Notes: generated from the letters alone by a model not told the origin. A stretch of DNA of 64,000 bases from Leptidea sinapis (GCF_905404315.1 NC_066292.1:4340001-4404000); one strand, 5' to 3'. Shown: positions 22,722-34,477, counted from the stretch's first letter. Made by a program: numbers and translations.

Positions 22722-22959
22722 TTCAATTATATATTTAAATATCAGTAAAAGAGACTATAATTAGTTAATAATATATAAAAGATATTAATTGTTACCCGTA
22801 CTAGTTTTTTAGTTAACTTCTTAGTAATAAGTAGTTAACAACAGTAACTAAGTTTATAGCAACTGTTGTATCAACTCTATACAAGTCCTCTTATAAGATT
22901 GCAATGCGTTGGCGCGATTAACAAACAACTGGCCAGCTGATCGAAGCTCGCAGGCAGTA

Positions 22960-23131
22960 GCGCGCAGGCTGTAGAAGTAGGCGCGCGTGTTTTGGAATAT
23001 CTGTTCCACATCGAACACTATTGAATGTAGCTATGTACGATATTAAACTCGCGATAAATAAGTTCGATTTTGTGCGATCTGTTGTGGACGTTTTTGATTA
23101 TTGAATAAGTGTGTGGTGTGTTGAATCTAGG
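22960..23131 (+). promoter_or_regulatory. Possible promoter / non-coding first exon
   Basis: An unusually GC- and CpG-rich island for this region (GCGCGCAGGC, GGCGCGCGTG) followed by mixed sequence ending at a good donor, GTAGGT at 23132-23137. It could be the 5' UTR exon of the gene whose ATG exon may lie at 29510. This is inference only; no TATA box is clear. Confidence 0.2.
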
Positions 23132-23137
23132 GTAGGT

Positions 23138-24440
23138 TATGTTTAATTTTAATTAATTTATGTTTTAAAATAGGATTTTATTTAAATGCATTTAATAAAA
23201 CGATAATATTAACGCTCGGTCCAAAATTTGTTTCTACTAACATGCATTATCATTCTTATATCATATTTCAAAAACAAACCTATTATTGGACTGCACTGAT
23301 AATCATAGATTTTTTTTTAATAATTGGTCTTCTATAAGTATATATTAATATAATATATTAAGCTAACCGAATATATACATAAAATTTAATAACTTCTGAA
23401 ATATATTTAAAAATAAAACCTTCCAAATATAACAAAGTCCACACTTATAAACAATACGAAGTTGTGGGTAGATTATATAAATACGTTAACATCCCAGAGA
23501 CTATGAATACATAATATACATTTAGCTTCAGCTTAATAAATTAAACTAGCTAAACTTAATGACGCTTGACTTGTTTTTAGGAAATCTAAAAATATCTATT
23601 GTATATTTTTTATAAATTTTATTATGTAGTTTCGTCAGTCTTCATATCCGGTATAATAATTCGACTAATTATAATTCGGTTCGCAAGGAGATTGCGCACT
23701 CAGTAATTAAGGTAATATTAATTAATATCCGTTTCAACTTGAAATCTAATATTATATAACCATATTTTGTATGATGCTCAAAGTATTAGAAATATTATTA
23801 AATCATTTGAATTTTTAGTATTAATTAATATTTCTTGTTATTGGAGACGTGATGAATTCTGATAAAACAACGTTACTTACATAAATTTGTACATATTATA
23901 TTATTATTACAAATAAATTTTTATGAGGATATGAGTCAACAATAGACTGCTTTTTAATATTTAACTTATACGCAGCTGAAATCCCGTTGATGTCTTTTAT
24001 ATGGATCGTTATTTCAATCAATTTTAACGTTGGTGTTATTGAGTGTATGTGTCTGCGTACTAGGCTAAAGTTATTTATGATATAATCTATAACTACTGTA
24101 CGTAGTTTGATACCTTATACGATACAAATATTAATGCAGAAATCAATGGGATATTTACCACGTTCCGAAAATTTTCTTATTTCTATTTTGAAATATATGC
24201 ATATATGTATATATGAAGGCGCACAGATGCTTTATGAATTAATAAACTAAATAAAAACCAAATTCTTTGATAAAAATGTATAGTATTATTATTAAATAAA
24301 TAAATATATACTTAGTCTTATTATTTTTATAGTCGCTAATTCTATCTTTTTCTTCCTTAGTGCGAAACAATATAAATGTAAGTTATGTTTATGGGTATAT
24401 TTAAATATTCATATTGTATTCTATAGTAAAGTTAATTTTT
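23138..24440. other. AT-rich sequence, nothing recognised
   Basis: Very AT-rich; no ORF or RNA gene of interest. It would be first-intron sequence if the 22960 exon is real. Confidence 0.5.
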
Positions 24441-24485
24441 TTATGGAAGAGGAGGACAAACGAACATACGGGTCAGCTGATCGAA
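24441..24485 (+). repeat. ACGAGCGTACGGGTCACC family, 5' head only
   Basis: GAGGAGGACAAACGAACATA then CGGGTCAGCTGATCG match the head of the family; nothing follows. Confidence 0.5.
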
Positions 24486-24905
24486 TTAACGAACATATCA
24501 TTTAAATTAAAAGTAAGATTTTCATTTATAGAAACAGTATCAAAATTATTATTAATAGGCCCGATTTCTAATTATATATTTTGTGAATGTCAGAGTTTTT
24601 GCCTTATCAACGGTCTATGCAAATTTTTAAGTAAATCAAACGTCTTGAAATGAGTGAATACTACATTTAAATATTCCGTTACATAGATCTTGATCAAAAA
24701 CGTATTAGAGATGAGATAATGTTAACGTATTGATGAAATATCAGTAAAAGAGACTATACTTAGTTAATAATATATATATAATATTAATTACACTATATAC
24801 AGTAGAGAAAAAGCAAGTTCCAAAATTAATTTAATTACTAAGAACTTTATTTTGAACAAGCCTGTAATGTACTTTTGGATAAAGTCATAACATACACAAT
24901 TATAA

Positions 24906-25292
24906 TCTTATATATAAAATTCTCGTGTCGCGGTGTTTGTTACCAAACTCCTCCGAAACGGCTTAACTAATTAATATGAAATTTTGTGTGCATATCGGTT
25001 AGGTCTGAGATATATATTTTTAATTTTTTTGACAAAAATCTTAATTTTTATTTTATTGTGATTAAGCCCTAAAAATGCATACAACTTCAAATTTTCACCT
25101 GTCTCCAATCAATACCTATTTTTGTAACGCAATTTTTATATTATTCTATTCCATCCACAGATCCGCAATAAGGTTGCAAGATGGCAGTCGAATATAATAA
25201 TTATTTTAGTACGAAGTAGAAGAATCGGTCGTCATCTATTTTTATATTTTATTACCTTATACGGCAATACAACGTTCGCGTGGGTCAGCATA
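24906..25292 (+). mobile_element. Non-autonomous Helitron-like element, AAAATTCTCGTGTC family
   Basis: Begins TCTTATATATAAAATTCTCG after an A and ends AACGTTCGCGTGGGTCAGCA, where the terminal CTAG has decayed. Contains ACTCCTCCGAAACGGCTTAA and TTGTGTGCATATCGGTTAGG. A second copy is at 34022-34307. Confidence 0.65.
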
Positions 25293-26419
25293 TTGTAAAA
25301 ATAAGTTACTACTCTATGTATATAGAATACATAACAGTTGTATTTGGTGTTATTAAGGCAGATTGTAGATATGTATTTAAAAAAGAAGTATTATTAACTT
25401 CGGCTTAATGCAGTGTCCTTCTGTTGTGTGTTTCTAAATACACACTGGTTTCATAGCGCCTTTTTTATCACATAATATTATATTAATATTTTGGTTTACC
25501 TGCGTGTCAAAATATTAACTTGAAAGGATCATATCATAGGTTGGTTGGTTGGCTTTGAAATTTGAACACAGCTTAAAAACCACAGACGTGAGTATTTGAT
25601 GTAGGTTTCAACTTGAAGAGTCAAAAGTTTACTCAAACCCATGGTACCCGATTTAACTAAGGATATATGATAAAGATGTAGCGAAACTTACTAAATATGC
25701 GTCGTCTATTTAATAAACTTACTATAGGGTATAAAATTATAACACTGAATGCATTTGGTTGTAACAAACATTGCTCATAATTGGTCATGCTATAAAAATA
25801 ATTATAACATACTTTTACCCGTGACTTCATCCGCGTTGAATAGTTACTTTGGGTAATTTTTTTATCTTTTAAGATGAGTACTTTTCAAATAATACACATA
25901 CATATTGCTCTTTCCGCTGCTGGCAGCGTTCTTCTATGATACAGTGAATATCCCTTGTCATTGTGGACAGTCTCTTTAATAGTATTTCCCTGTGAACTTT
26001 AATCTCCTATTTTATCCCCATGTAGGTCAAAGTTTTAAGAATGCTCGAACAAATGTTTAAACATTATTTCAATTTATCAAGTGCCTAAATACAAAGTTTC
26101 ATTGATGACGCACTTTCATACACATCTAGCCCTTATGAAACATGTGCTAGATACCCGACAACGATATATTTAATACAGGATACATTATATTTTGGATACT
26201 AACATAAGACAAACGCTTGCATGGGTAACAGTTGGACTAACTTAAAATTTTAGCTGTGCTTATTACAAAAAAGTTAAACACGCGTTGAACACTTGTATTA
26301 AAAAAGCCCTATTAGAAATCTGTGTCATTCTGTTTAGGGTTCTTTAAGGGTCAACAATCTTTCGATATTACTTTTATTTAAACAAGGGTGGGTCTAAGAT
26401 GTGGCGGATAGATAACGGA
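25293..26419. other. Intergenic, nothing recognised
   Basis: No coding exon, RNA gene or bounded repeat found. Confidence 0.5.
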
Positions 26420-26632
26420 TAGACGTTTTCAATAACGTATCTCTAGTTACGGATACATTGCTATCACCGTTTAATGACAAGATCTTATCTTTCCATAGTT
26501 ATGTCCAATATAGTTTTAGTCCAATGCTTTATGTCGATAGGTTATTGAAATGAAAGTAAGCGTAAAAAGATAGATTTGTCTACCTGTAGTAAGTTAAACT
26601 AAGGATAGATAGGTTATTGTAAACGGCCGTTT
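26420..26632 (+). mobile_element. MITE, GGCCGTTTTCAATAAC family, copy 1
   Basis: Left end GACGTTTTCAATAACGTATC, right end GGTTATTGTAAACGGCCGTT. The interior ATTGCTATCACCGTTTAATG and CAAGATCTTATCT match 62133-62338. About 210 bp, non-coding. Confidence 0.75.
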
Positions 26633-27560
26633 GATTATATGATGACAGATAGATGACAGCAGACAAAAATTGCGTTACATTTCTTTAATTGTTCCTGTAT
26701 ACTTGTGTTAATATTGTGCTTAACGACGTTTTACCTAAACATAAGTTAAATACTGTTTTGTAACAGAAAAAGATAAACTCCGTTTTAGACGTCGCCTAAC
26801 ATTAAAGTTAGGTCACTGACGTTGTTACAGTTACGTCGGACAGTTCTAACAAAACACGTGTTTAAGCCATGCGTAAATTATTATTTTGTTAAAGCACCAC
26901 AGATTTCTAAGATTATTTAGAATTCAGATTTTAAGGCATCCGACAATAGATCCTAAATCTGCAATTAATATCAATATGTCAATCTTAATTTTCAAATACA
27001 TATAGTATAGAAAGCACATACTTACCACATTCATATGAATATCGATGCCTATCCCATGGATGGAGGGGGAAAAAGAGATCAAAAAGACGTTCTATAGATC
27101 GTTTATTGAAATGAAAGCTGAAAATAGATAAAATATTAATCTCTGGTCCCTCACTAATGATTGTAATTTACTAGACAAGCCCGCCGTCGTCGGTAGTCTA
27201 GCTATGTATCTCTTTGTCAAAGCTTCTATCATCTTCTAACATCTATTGGCCCATACAAATGATTATTCAACAGTATTCTCTCAAAATAAACACTTTTTAC
27301 TTTCACGAGAAGAGCAAAAGTTCATAGAACACAGAGATCACAGGTTACGTTCAGTTAGTAACTAGCTGGTGGCTGCTGTCCGCTTGACATTCATATTTAT
27401 TGACAGCTGTCAGACAGTACTTACATAATTTAGTTAACTAGTATCATCAATATATTATGCCATAAATACTGAAACAAAGAAAAAAATGTATAGTGCAAAT
27501 AACATTTATTACTTTTACAGTGTGTTAGTTTAATACATAAATATAAAACAATTTAAAATA
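26633..27560. other. Intergenic, nothing recognised
   Basis: No coding or RNA feature found; moderately AT-rich. Confidence 0.5.
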
Positions 27561-27564
27561 TAAA

Positions 27565-28720
27565 AAGCTTATTCGAAGTGGTCTCAGCGTTTAGAACAAG
27601 CCGTACCTCTAAAAATGACCATAAATCATAATCTGGTGCTCTTGCTGGAAGGTATTCTTGGAAATTCTTGGTTATTGAACATGGTGTTGTTAAGAGGCTT
27701 CACTACCTTCTCAAGAATACACTTGTACCTTTTTACAAAAGTATGGCTCAGTCACTCCTTTACAGCTTATACCCCACCAATCCATCACTGATGTCAGATA
27801 GTGACCACGTTGCACTCTGTCAACTAATTGCAAGCTTCCTTAGAGCTTTAAGCATAATTAAAACAGTCATTTTGTTTGTTCAAATGTTGCTCAATTGTAA
27901 AAAAAATACAACATTTTTCTGTGACCTCCCTTTGCGTACCGCTTCAGCAGTTGTTTATATTTTACCACCGTATTCTTTTTTAAATTATCAGTTAACAAAT
28001 GACCAGTACGTCTCTTATAGGGTGCAAGTCTCAAGTCATCTTTTAAAATACGTGACATTGTTCTAGGTGCTATCTTCATCTTCCGAGAAAAAAATCTTCT
28101 GGTTTCGGACAGGATTTGATATACCAGTGGGAGGCTCCCTTGCACAGGATGCGGCTAGATTATGGGGACCACAACGACGCTTATGAAATGTATAAACATT
28201 ATTGTGTTTCGGTCTAAAAGGCGCCGTAGATAGTGAAATTACTGGGCAAATGAAACTTAACATCTTATGTCTCAAGGCGACGAACGCAATTGTAGTGCCG
28301 CTCAGAAGTTTTGGGATTTTTGAAGAAGCCTGAGCGGCATTGCATTGTATTGGGCAGGGTATATCAATTACCATCAGCTGAACGTCCTGTTTGTCTCGGC
28401 CCTTATTTAAATAAAAAGGATTTCTTCGAATTCTTTCCATTAGGCACCACATTTATTCACCACCTTTTTCGTACAAACACTACGTGGACGGCCAGATCTT
28501 TTTTTGTCATAAACTTTGTATCTATTGATAGCCCGATACACAAACATTTTACTAATACCAAGCGTATAAAGAGTTTTCTAAATTGCAATTTTTCCATACT
28601 TACTTTCTTTAATGCCATCACAGCGATTCGGTTCTCTTTATCACCCCACTCCATTTTAATATCGCAAATTATTGTACAATGTATTGGCGCCAAAATGAGA
28701 AAACAAATGAACAATCATAA
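27565..28720 (-). pseudogene. mariner-type transposase, broken and split by a SINE-like insertion
   Basis: The minus strand keeps transposase pieces in order. An N-terminal part reads KMEWGDKENRIAVMALKK, then MERIRRNP. After the insertion come FFSRKMKIAPRTMSRILKDD, RRTGHLLTDNLKKN and LLKRYAKGGHRK. Further on are LVDRVQRGHY, VMDWWGIS, a KVVKPLNNTMFNN-like stretch and TACSKR. Frameshifts, stops and a C-terminal deletion that removes the last catalytic acid show it is dead. The family is IS630/Tc1/mariner; I am confident of mariner-like but not of the subgroup. The ends are not clear. Confidence 0.8.
28118..28416 (+). repeat. SINE-like repeat (CCAGTGGGAGGCTCC family), copy 3, with target duplication
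   Basis: Full-length copy inserted in the mariner pseudogene and flanked by AGGATTT at 28111-28117 and 28417-28423. The interrupted codons read RRNP on one side and NP on the other, so the duplicated host bases are easy to see. The A-rich end (AAATAAAA) is at the right. Confidence 0.85.
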
Positions 28721-29149
28721 AAAAATGACAGATTCCAAATTCAAATGTAATATTTTGTTTATATTTATTATTTATTGTAACAGTATTTATGGCCAGACTA
28801 AGTATACTAGATAAAAATAGTGACAAAAACAATGTGAGTAAATCGGATTACACGTGAACATAAACAATTATTTTTGAACCGCGGTAGAGTTGACTACGTA
28901 GAAGAATATTTTCACCTAGGATAAATAATCTCTCACAAAGATCAATCTACAAAAGACATCAGCCAAAAAAATTGGAAAAAATACTGGTAGTACAGTAGAT
29001 AGTAAAAGCATAGTAATTAAACGAAAAGTTTTTGATACCTAGATCTACAGTGCCTTGGCTATCAAACGTGTCCCCGACTAAATTCCTCCTATTCCATAAA
29101 AAAAAATATCATGGGGAATGCAATGGGGATTGGCGTAAAACTCGGTATT

Positions 29150-29345
29150 GAAAAAAACCTTCATCAGATAGACGTAGCTATTTGCAAAGATAGAATAACA
29201 TTAGTGGAGTATATACTGTGAAGTTCCAAAGAAAAGTGGAGCAAAATTATTACTGAATGGTACCCTGGAGGTAGTGAAACCGATAGGGGAGCTAACTGAC
29301 AGTCCCAGCTGGCGAAATGTTACCAAAGATAGAAAACAACTGAAG
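29150..29345 (+). pseudogene. RTE-type LINE ORF2 C-terminal remnant
   Basis: The + strand reads EKWSKIITEWYPGG, then after frame changes DSPSWRNVTKDRKQLK. These align with EKWSKIVTYWYPRG and GPNWRRVTHDRPQWK in the better copy at 46915-47236. Frameshifted and short. Confidence 0.5.
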
Positions 29346-29509
29346 TGAGAGATATAAAAAAACTGAATAGAAACCACTCTCTGGTTAAACAAAACTATGA
29401 TAATGACAACAATCCTAAAGCTCAGAATACAAGACGCATTGATTTACTGATCCTCTAATTATCACCTGATTATTTTGAAAATAATAATTTTTCTAAAACT
29501 TTATTTCAG

Positions 29510-29568
29510 ATATAACAATGGCGGCAAAATTAAAACGCTTCAGTCTTCATCTTCGAACATTTTTAATG
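29510..29568 (+). CDS. Candidate first coding exon of an unidentified gene
   Basis: Acceptor TTATTTCAG ends at 29509, ATG at 29518 and a strong donor GTGAGT at 29569-29574. The 17 codons read MAAKLKRFSLHLRTFLM, basic then hydrophobic. The ATG context (AACAATGG) is good for an insect start. Splice phase is 0, the same phase as the candidate exon at 31417. No family recognised; a chance combination is possible. Confidence 0.4.
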
Positions 29569-29941
29569 GTGAGTATGAAATGAAATATTATAAGTTTTGT
29601 TCAGTGGAATTAAAAAGAATTAATCTTCACAAATAATTAAATATAATGTACAAAAGTCTATATCATGTCAGATTTATTAATTTCTTACGTACTTAACTTT
29701 ACGCAAATCTTTAACAAAGTAGGCAGAAAAGAAAGAACATCGAGTTTTAAGACATTTGCATCATTCTTTTGCTTCCTACGAATTTATCAGTTTATTCTTG
29801 TACCAGTCAATCAGCCTGAAATTGATGAATTGTTGACACTGCCATACATTTACTTGACACGTAACTTGACTAGTCACGAAGTTGAAATAACAATGTTAAA
29901 TAGTTGTTCCATTTTTTAAGGCATAGAAACTGCAGGTGTCT

Positions 29942-30160
29942 TTTTATATAAGAGGGGGCAAACGGTCAAGAGAATTACGTAATAGGAACTAGTGAGGCTA
30001 CCGCCCATGGATATCCCTAAAACTCAAAAAGGTCCTTGAGTCTTATCGGTTCTGAAAAACAGGCAATACATTCCACAAAGTGGTTGTGGGAAACAAGAAG
30101 TTCTTCGCTGAACGCGGGGTTGCAGAATGCCAGAAGTCAATATGTGACCTTAGTCAATAT
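29942..30160 (+). repeat. Dispersed repeat (GGGGGCAAACGG family), copy 1
   Basis: AAGAGGGGGCAAACGGTCAA at the left and ATTCCACAAAGTGGTTGTGG, GCAGAATGCCAGAAGTCAA further right. It parallels 45685-46040 and is analogous to, but distinct from, the ACGAGCGTACGGGTCACC family. Confidence 0.6.
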
Positions 30161-30290
30161 AATATGCCTAGGTCCGAACATCTATACTGCGTGGTAAACG
30201 GCTTGATTTACAGTTAAGCCGGTATGACAAAGTAGAAGTTGATACTTTATTTACACAGAAGACAATACGTTATGGATTACCAATAGAAAA

Positions 30291-30345
30291 AGTTGTCAGG
30301 GGGATCGAACCCCTAATCCGTTGCTCGATTTTTGGGTTTGTACCT
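30291..30345 (-). repeat. tRNA-like (SINE head) fragment
   Basis: On the minus strand GGGGTTCGATCCCCC is a B-box/T-arm, preceded by AATCGAGCAACGGATT. No full cloverleaf. Confidence 0.4.
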
Positions 30346-31049
30346 ACCAATAAAATGAATCGTTGAACATATCCGATATTTTCCGAATTTTGTGCATGAG
30401 ATATAAAAATAAACCAGACAAAATGTTAAGTAAGTTATATAATATTATGTAGATATCCTTATTATAATTTAAAAATAGTTGATTATAATATGTTGTAGCT
30501 GCTAATCAGAATTTACAAATTAAATTGTATAATGTCAAATATAATGAAGTTATATGATCATAACTTGTGAGAGAAAATTATAAGCCATCGAGAAATAATG
30601 ATCATGCAACTTACATACAGTTTGAGAGTACATACATTTTCGTAACTCTCACCATGCAGTGTTGATATACTCAAATCACCAATTTATTTGTTACTTTTGT
30701 TAATATAATTTGTTCAAATACATCAGAGTGTAATGTCGCAATTAATGGCGGGAAAGTTACAAAGCCATCAATTCAAACATCATTCCTTGCAATCAGTTGT
30801 CTATTGGCAACGTACGCGCCTTATGTAATACGTTGAACATAATGAGATCATCGCATAAATAGTTATACATTACTGGTATATTTTATACAAGTTTTGATCG
30901 AGTTTTATGAAAGCAGCAATGTACAGGGAATTTTTAAAAACACGTGGAATTATTTTTTGTGAATCTAATATAGTAATGCTAAAATGGCGCGCGATGACAG
31001 ACGTCTCTTAAGAATTCTAATTAGCGTTCTAATAATTTGTCGGTGGCTT
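30346..31049. other. Intergenic or intronic, nothing recognised
   Basis: No coding exon or RNA gene seen. It would be intronic if the exons at 29510 and 31417 belong together. Confidence 0.5.
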
Positions 31050-31281
31050 TTTCTGTCGTGAAGCAGTTATGTGTAATGCGTAAACATTATTGTGTTTCGG
31101 TCGTTGCTAGTGAAATTGCTGGGCAAATGAGACAACATCTTTTTGGTTCATGGTGACGGGGGTATGAATTATTTGGATTTTCAAGAACCCTGACCGTCAC
31201 TGGATTGTATTGGAAGGGCGTATCAATTACCATCAGCTGCACGTCCTGCTCGTCTCGTCCCTAACTGTCAGAAAAAAAAAT
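31050..31281 (+). repeat. SINE-like repeat (CCAGTGGGAGGCTCC family), copy 4, 5' truncated
   Basis: Starts inside the family (CTGTCGTGAAGCAGTTATG), has internal deletions, and ends with ACGTCCTGCTCGTCTCGTCC and an A-run. Confidence 0.75.
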
Positions 31282-31416
31282 TGTAATCGTAACAAATAAT
31301 AATGAATTATTACATTATAGTGTGAAAATTGATACGAAACAACAAGTATTGGTTCCTTCATTCCAACTGTGTAATATATTTATTGCGTTAATTAACAAAT
31401 TATTTAAATAAAACAG

Positions 31417-31486
31417 GACTACTTATACAACGAGCTCAACACCTGTTTCAAACAGACCTTGAACGTGATACTGTCGCTTGGACAAG
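31417..31486 (+). CDS. Candidate internal exon of an unidentified gene
   Basis: After the acceptor AACAG (ends 31416) the frame reads DYLYNELNTCFKQTLN then VILSLGQ, with a donor GTTGTA at 31487. Codons end mostly in C or G (GAC, TAC, AAC, GAG, CTC, ACC, GTG, CTG, TCG), unlike the AT-rich flanks, which suggests real coding sequence. The frame stays open to 31577, so the donor could instead be GTAAGA near 31550. No homology recognised. The phase fits the exon at 29510-29568. Confidence 0.35.
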
Positions 31487-31745
31487 GTTGTAAATCATTT
31501 TGTCTCTGTTATGTTATTGGAAAGTTTTTTTGGGTTTTTCGGGTTCCGGTAAGAATCCGATAAAATTTTGTACCGTATTTAATGATATAAACACCTCATT
31601 TTGCAATATTTCATGCTCTAATAATTTTTTATTATATGACCCGAAATTCGGTTGAGTAATTTGTTTTATTGGTACCAGGCAAACATAAGTGAAGTACAGA
31701 TATTGCAATCAGTTTCTAGAGTGGTGAATGACGCGTGTGTTACTT

Positions 31746-31998
31746 TTTTTATGGAACAGCAGGACAAACGAGCGTACGGGTCACCTGATGATAAGTGATC
31801 ACCGCCGCCCACATTCTCTTGTAACATCAGAGGAATCACAAGAGTGTTGTCGGCCTTTGAGGATTTTTTTGAAGGTACCCAATGTCGTATCGTCCCGGAA
31901 ACTTCGCACAAGGAAGCTCATTCCATAGTTTGTAGGACGTGGAAGAGAATTTCTTGAAAACCGCACTGTTGAGGAACGCCACACATCCCGCCGCAACC
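31746..31998 (+). repeat. ACGAGCGTACGGGTCACC family, copy in head-first orientation
   Basis: AGGACAAACGAGCGTACGGG, AGTGATCACCGCCGCCCACA, GTATCGTCCCGGAAAC and ACGTGGAAGAGAATTTCTTG in family order. It ends before the CAGGTGAAACAGC segment. The overlapping ORFs on both strands are not genes. Confidence 0.8.
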
Positions 31999-32106
31999 AC
32001 TATGTCCCTGCATTTTAAATCTGTAATATCTTCGTAAATATTCATTTAAATTCCATGCTGTAAAGGGCCATATTGAACTATATTAAATGCACGATATATT
32101 TAACTT

Positions 32107-32150
32107 ACAGCATTAATATTTATACTTAAATGTATAAATATTAATGCTGT
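32107..32150. repeat. Perfect 19-bp-stem hairpin
   Basis: ACAGCATTAATATTTATAC (32107-32125), a 6-base loop, then the exact inverse complement (32132-32150). Function unknown; it could be a MITE tip or a transcribed hairpin. Confidence 0.7.
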
Positions 32151-32942
32151 ATTGCTTAAAATCACTTCGTAGATAAGCCGTTATTTATTGTACTAAGTAA
32201 AAAAAAGTAAGTAATAAAAATGGATATTGTGGATTATTCCTAAAAGATAGACATATATCATCACAGACTTTTTTGTAGACCTTTTTAAGTTGAAAAATAC
32301 TGTAGGTAGTAACACTATTTTGATCGATCTCGTAGCATTCAGCCAGCGTTTGCAATGTAAGCGCAAAAAATGTGCTCATTTACGATATCACATTAGAAAC
32401 CACTAACATTTTCAATGTTTCTATACTATATTATGAATATATTATAAATATGATGAGTCACTCTATTTTTTATAAAAATCCACATCAAAATCCATTCCGT
32501 AGTTTTAAATATCTAAGCATACATACAGACAGACAGCGGCAAGCGACTTTGTCTTATACTATGTAGTGATTGCATCTCAGTAAAAATATTGCAGGCCGCC
32601 GTTCGAAATTCTGCTTCCATTTTTACGTCATAGTCATATAAGATTATTTTTATCCTCGTAAAATACAATATTCGCGTTGCAATTCATTGAATCAATAAAT
32701 CAAGGAGTGGCCAAACGAAAGTCACTTTTTAAACTGTATCAAAGTAAAAGTAATTTTTAACAGCGAACTGTTAATTTCCGGTCGAACATTTTGTAAAACA
32801 TGTTTACAAATTTTATCGTAATACCTTGCATGTGCAGTTATTTGATATTAATTGTTATCGATATTTTAACCAGTCAGATCGCTTGAGCTCTTTCGAACAG
32901 CTTTGTAGACAACAACAATGTGAACAGCATAATTATATTTTA

Positions 32943-33195
32943 CCAGTGGGAGGCTCCTTTGCACAGGAATCCGGCTAGATTATGGGTACCACAACGGCGC
33001 CTATTTCTGCCGTGAAACAGTAATGTATAAACATTACTGTGTTTCGGTCTGAAGGGCGCCGTAGCTAGTGAAATTACTGTGCAAATGAGACTTAACATCT
33101 TATGTCTCAAGGTGACGAGCGCAATTGTAGTGCTGCTCAGAATTTTTGGGTTTTTCAAGAATCCTGAGCGACACTGCATTGTAATGGGTAGGTTG
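32943..33195 (+). repeat. SINE-like repeat (CCAGTGGGAGGCTCC family), copy 5, 3' truncated
   Basis: CCAGTGGGAGGCTCCTTTGC through GAGCGACACTGCATTGTAAT; the A-rich tail is missing. Confidence 0.85.
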
Positions 33196-34021
33196 AGTTA
33201 CGGTTACAGTCAAGAAAGTAGTTGCTAAGCAGGTTAAATGAACAAATTCAATTTTCTTAGAATTCAACCTTTAGTTCACAATGGTAAAAGGTCGTGCACC
33301 ACAAGGATAAGTCAGCATTTCTGTGACAGTTCGAGGAACGAATTTCTTATCAAAAGGTCTCATAGGTCACGATGTTATGGTCAACAGCAGGCTTATTTAG
33401 TAGCACTTATTTTCTCAGATTTGTCGTTTCTGGCCAGAAATATTATCAGATAGGCCATACTCACATACTTTTAGTATACTAGCGTATAGACAAACACAGC
33501 GTGCGAATGATAAGAACATCTCAAACGTAGACACAGCGAGATAGAAAAGGAAAGTGAGTCTATAGTTATTGTAACCGATTTCGATTGACAAGTCGTAAAC
33601 AGTCAGCCACGCTTGGAGTTAGCTTCTTAGTATTTGGAATATCACAACTAACGCACACATTGACAAATCAAAAATAATTTAGATATTTTGCTGTTGAATA
33701 GGGAAATCTATCGCAAAGAGCATATTTTAAAAAAATATTTATTTATGTATTGGAAAACAAACAGCTTAAGTTATATACACATTGCAACACATAATTTATA
33801 TTACACAAACAATAAAGTTTCAACTTAAATATAAACAAAGTAGGAGTGAATATAATACAAAATATAAATTGATATAATACAATTAAACATAAGGCAAAAA
33901 AAGTACACAAAAATACAAATGAAACAAGCATTATGTATAAAAGATTAAAAGTATGAATATTTCTGAAGTCATTTCCCTGTCTGAATATAAAACCAAGCAT
34001 TTTATAGCTTTTGCTGTCATA
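33196..34021. other. No confident feature
   Basis: 33230-33460 is less AT-rich, with an open + frame of 71 codons that I do not recognise and do not call. The rest is AT-rich. Confidence 0.45.
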
Positions 34022-34307
34022 TTTAATATATAAAATTCTCGTGTCATGGTGTTAAACTTTGTACTCCTCCGCATATTGGGTAGGTCTGAGAATCGGACAA
34101 CATCTATTTTTCATCCCCCTAAATGTTAAGGGTGGTCCACACGATTTATTTTTTTATTTTTTTTGATTTTTTTTAAATTTAATTGATTATGAGTCAGCAT
34201 TAAAAAATACATACAACTTCAAATCAAAGTTTCACCCATCTACGATCAACAGTTACTTTTGTATCGCGATTTTAATATCGCAATACAACGTTTGCTGGGT
34301 CAGCTAA
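34022..34307 (+). mobile_element. Non-autonomous Helitron-like element, AAAATTCTCGTGTC family, copy 2
   Basis: TATATAAAATTCTCGTGTCA at the left, GGGTAGGTCTGAGAATCGGA and CTAAATGTTAAGGGTGGTCC inside, and CAATACAACGTTTGCTGGGT then CAGCTAA at the right. The terminal CTAG is mutated to CTAA. Confidence 0.7.
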
Positions 34308-34477
34308 TTGTCTATATGTTTTTCAAATAAGAGAGCCGAATCTAGCGTTACCCCAAGGTCTTTTATTTCTGACACGTTTTTAAGGGGTTTATTGTTTATT
34401 TTATATTTGAATAAAATTGGCATTATTTTCCTCGAAAATATTTTCATGCAACATTTGTCAAAATATGTATATTATTA

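Noticed and set aside
24414..24653. 79-codon + strand ORF at 24414-24653
   Set aside because: It spans a short dispersed-repeat head and AT-rich flanks; no coding signature.
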